DNA of 64,000 nt from contig NZ_CP142394.1 of the NCBI RefSeq assembly GCF_035930445.1, positions 1,831,501 to 1,895,500 on the forward strand, read 5' to 3'. Shown one piece after another: positions 62,449-64,000 of the stretch; positions within the stretch are counted from its first letter, which is position 1; every line of letters begins with the position of its first letter. The DNA is from Sphingopyxis chilensis. Lineage in GTDB: Bacteria > Pseudomonadota > Alphaproteobacteria > Sphingomonadales > Sphingomonadaceae. The notes beneath the pieces are model-generated. The model ran no database searches and was not told where the DNA came from. It saw nothing but the letters and a program-made list of their open reading frames with translations. The translations under genes and the position numbers were made by a program.

Positions 62449-63231
62449 CTATTTTCCAGCGAGCTTCTGCAACAACGCCGCACTTTCCGCATCGGCTGGG
62501 AAAAACGCCTCGATCGCGAGTTCGGACAGCGTGATGTCGACGGGTGTTCCGAAGATCGTCACCGTCGAGACAAAGCGGATTTGTCCCATCGGCGTGTCGA
62601 GGATCAGCGGGACCGCGATGCCGTTCGCCAAGCCGCGATGATGCTCGTCTTCGGCGGCCGGATAGCCGGCCAATTCCTCGCGCAATGCGACCAGTCCGGC
62701 GTCGGCGCTCGCGTCGATCTGGTGGTCGAGCCGTTCGAGAATATGCGCGCGCCATTCGCCGTGATTAGCGATATGCGGCGCGAGCCCCTCGGGATGCAGC
62801 GCAATGCGCAGCACGTTGACCGGTGGTTCGAACAGATGCGGTGCCGCAAGCCCTGCGAGAATTCCGACCGCGCTGTTCGCCGCGACCATATTCCAGTGCC
62901 GGTCCACCGCGAGCGCGGGGTAGGGCTCGTGCCCCTTCAGCACATGCTCGACGATCGCGCGCATTCCCGCCATTTCGTCGCTGTCGAGCGGCCGTTCCTG
63001 ATAGTCGGGAGCATAACCCGCCGCCAGCAACATCGCATTGCGCGCACGGTGCGGCACGTCGAGGCAGTCGGCGATTCGCTGCAACATTTGGGCGCTCGGC
63101 TTCGACCGCCCCGTCTCGATAAAGCTCAGGTGGCGCGTTGAAATCTCGGTATCGAGCGCGAGGTCCATCTGGCTCATCCGGCGGCGGGTGCGCCATTCGC
63201 GGAGTTGTTCGCCCAGCGGTGCGACTTGCAT
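62449..63231 (-). CDS. MmyB-type XRE transcriptional regulator
   Basis: A 260-residue regulator with an N-terminal XRE helix-turn-helix (about 8-62, LREWRTRRRMSQMDLALDTE, HLSFIETGRSKPS) and a C-terminal MmyB-like PAS-type ligand-binding domain (about 95-250, with YPALAVDRHWNMVAANSA). Such proteins usually repress a divergent oxidoreductase or membrane protein gene and may bind fatty acids or flavin ligands. The divergent partner here is the membrane protein at 63352, 120 bases away. Confidence 0.9.
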   Translation of the reverse strand: MQVAPLGEQLREWRTRRRMSQMDLALDTEISTRHLSFIETGRSKPSAQMLQRIADCLDVPHRARNAMLLAAGYAPDYQERPLDSDEMAGMRAIVEHVLKGHEPYPALAVDRHWNMVAANSAVGILAGLAAPHLFEPPVNVLRIALHPEGLAPHIANHGEWRAHILERLDHQIDASADAGLVALREELAGYPAAEDEHHRGLANGIAVPLILDTPMGQIRFVSTVTIFGTPVDITLSELAIEAFFPADAESAALLQKLAGK

Positions 63232-63351
63232 GATCGTCTCCTTCTGCGGCCAGAGCTATACCTCGTCCTTCTCCTTTTCCATTACCTTGGGCGTAATCGA
63301 CTGACTGCATTTGCTGGGCCAGATGGGACGGGCAATCGAAAGGAGAACATC

Positions 63352-63744
63352 ATGTCCATCTTCAATCTCAAGAACACGCTGATCATCGATGCCATCACCT
63401 GCACGGCGTTGTTCGTCCTGTGTGTGTTTGCGACCGCGACGGTCGCCGCGCTGCTCGGCCTCCCCTCCGAAGTGGTGACCGTCGCGGGTTGGATCGGCCT
63501 TCCCTCGGCTCTGCTGATGCTGTTCGTTGCCAATCAGAAGGAGCCGAGCAAGGGACTCGCGAACCTGATTGCGATCGGCAATCTGGGGTGGGTCGCTGCC
63601 AGTTTTGCCGTTCTCGCGATTTTCGCCGGACAGATGACCGCGCTCGGCATTGCCATTGTCATCGTGCAGGCGATCGGCGTCCTGGTATTTGCAATTTACG
63701 AAGCGAAAGGCGCTGCGGCGCTGTCGCGTCCCGCCACCGTCTAA
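63352..63744 (+). CDS. Small four-helix membrane protein
   Basis: A 130-residue hydrophobic protein with about four helices and short loops (LIIDAITCTALFVLCVFATA, VAGWIGLPSALLMLFVA, NLGWVAASFAVLAIFAG, GIAIVIVQAIGVLVFAIYE). Start ATG 63352 follows AAAGGAG. It lies divergent from the MmyB regulator, so it is probably its regulated target. I do not recognise a named family. Its stop overlaps that of the convergent stress-protein gene by three bases. Confidence 0.83.
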   Translation: MSIFNLKNTLIIDAITCTALFVLCVFATATVAALLGLPSEVVTVAGWIGLPSALLMLFVANQKEPSKGLANLIAIGNLGWVAASFAVLAIFAGQMTALGIAIVIVQAIGVLVFAIYEAKGAAALSRPATV

Positions 63745-64000
63745 CTCAGCGCGTCGAGCCGGGCGATATCGATGCCGCCCGGCACCAGCATCACCGGGCA
63801 GGGCAGCGACCCCGCATCCTGTCCGGTGAAATAGGCGACGAGCGGTCCCGGGGGGCCGCTCGCAGCCGTCGCGAGCACCAGCGCCGCAATCTCGTCATTG
63901 GCGCGGATCATTTCGCAAACCACCTCGGCGGGCTTGCCCGATTTGACCATGACTTGCGGCGTCACGCCGGCTTCCTGCACCACCGCGTCGGCGGCGGCGG
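63741..64000 (-). CDS. Universal stress protein (UspA-like, partial)
   Basis: The C-terminal part of a Usp-family protein that runs out of the window; the N-terminal part lies beyond 64000. Visible are VMVKSGKPAEVVCEMI, NDEIAALVLATAASGPPGPLV and CPVMLVPGG, typical of the last strand and phosphate-loop half of these ATP-binding fold proteins. Codes for a cytoplasmic stress-linked protein; role not specified. Confidence 0.85.
   Translation of the reverse strand, partial: AAADAVVQEAGVTPQVMVKSGKPAEVVCEMIRANDEIAALVLATAASGPPGPLVAYFTGQDAGSLPCPVMLVPGGIDIARLDALS

Noticed and set aside
1..64000. CRISPR arrays, integrases, complete insertion sequences, rRNA or tRNA genes
   Set aside because: None was seen: no regularly spaced direct repeats, no transposase motifs and no structural RNA signatures beyond the decarboxylase leader.

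Overview
The window is a stretch of GC-rich, gene-dense chromosome from an alphaproteobacterium, most likely Sphingomonadaceae and Sphingopyxis-like (inference from gene content, not a database match). Supporting signs are the C4-pathway 5-aminolevulinate synthase, a eukaryote/archaeon-type ProS, a large TonB-dependent receptor with an IVVTGSR-type plug start, the PHA regulator PhaR, several small MAPEG proteins, betaine-lipid genes and the carboxy(nor)spermidine route. No rRNA, tRNA, CRISPR array, prophage or complete insertion sequence was found. The ends cut an N-formylglutamate amidohydrolase-like gene (left) and a universal stress protein gene (right).

Layout: 1-5.6 kb, ilvD, a lipoprotein, the NAD(P)HX repair enzyme and an RNA uracil methyltransferase. 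5.6-9.1 kb, a minus-strand CoA-transferase/MAPEG/MAPEG group and an MFS carrier. 9.1-16.3 kb, polyamine genes: a PLP decarboxylase behind a structured, speF-like leader, carboxynorspermidine decarboxylase and the matching dehydrogenase, interleaved with a cNMP-domain flavoprotein and a peptidase. 16.3-25.9 kb, threonine/serine dehydratase, btaA-btaB, a b561-YceI fusion, nitroreductase-hemA, murI, plsY-dprA. 25.9-38.1 kb, a vWA protein, topA, a lipase, lepB-rnc-era, pgi, gor and an SDR. 38.1-48.1 kb, the propionyl-CoA to succinyl-CoA locus: an ScfR/RamB-type regulator divergent from pccB, then a secreted unknown protein, mce, mutase, bioB, a 69-residue membrane protein and pccA. 48.1-53.4 kb, accessory genes including a 0.6 kb AT-rich island coding for a membrane protein of no recognised family. 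53.4-64 kb, TonB receptor, phaR, proS, a DUF6152/DUF6644-like pair, rnr, an MmyB-type regulator and a small membrane protein.

How parts work together: PccA (biotin-dependent), PccB, Mce and the B12-dependent mutase form a complete propionate/branched-chain degradation route, and BioB makes biotin inside the same run of genes. The TTTGCAA boxes between the regulator and pccB are the obvious control site. BtaA and BtaB together would make the phosphorus-free lipid DGTS. LepB-Rnc-Era is a conserved translationally coupled unit. Intergenic spaces are rich in inverted repeats, and the clearest terminator is a bidirectional one between alr and the TonB receptor. The best candidates for unusual biology are the AT-rich island at about 49.0-49.7 kb, the leader RNA of the decarboxylase, the cNMP-flavoprotein lacking a redox CxxC, and the undescribed proteins inside the propionate locus.
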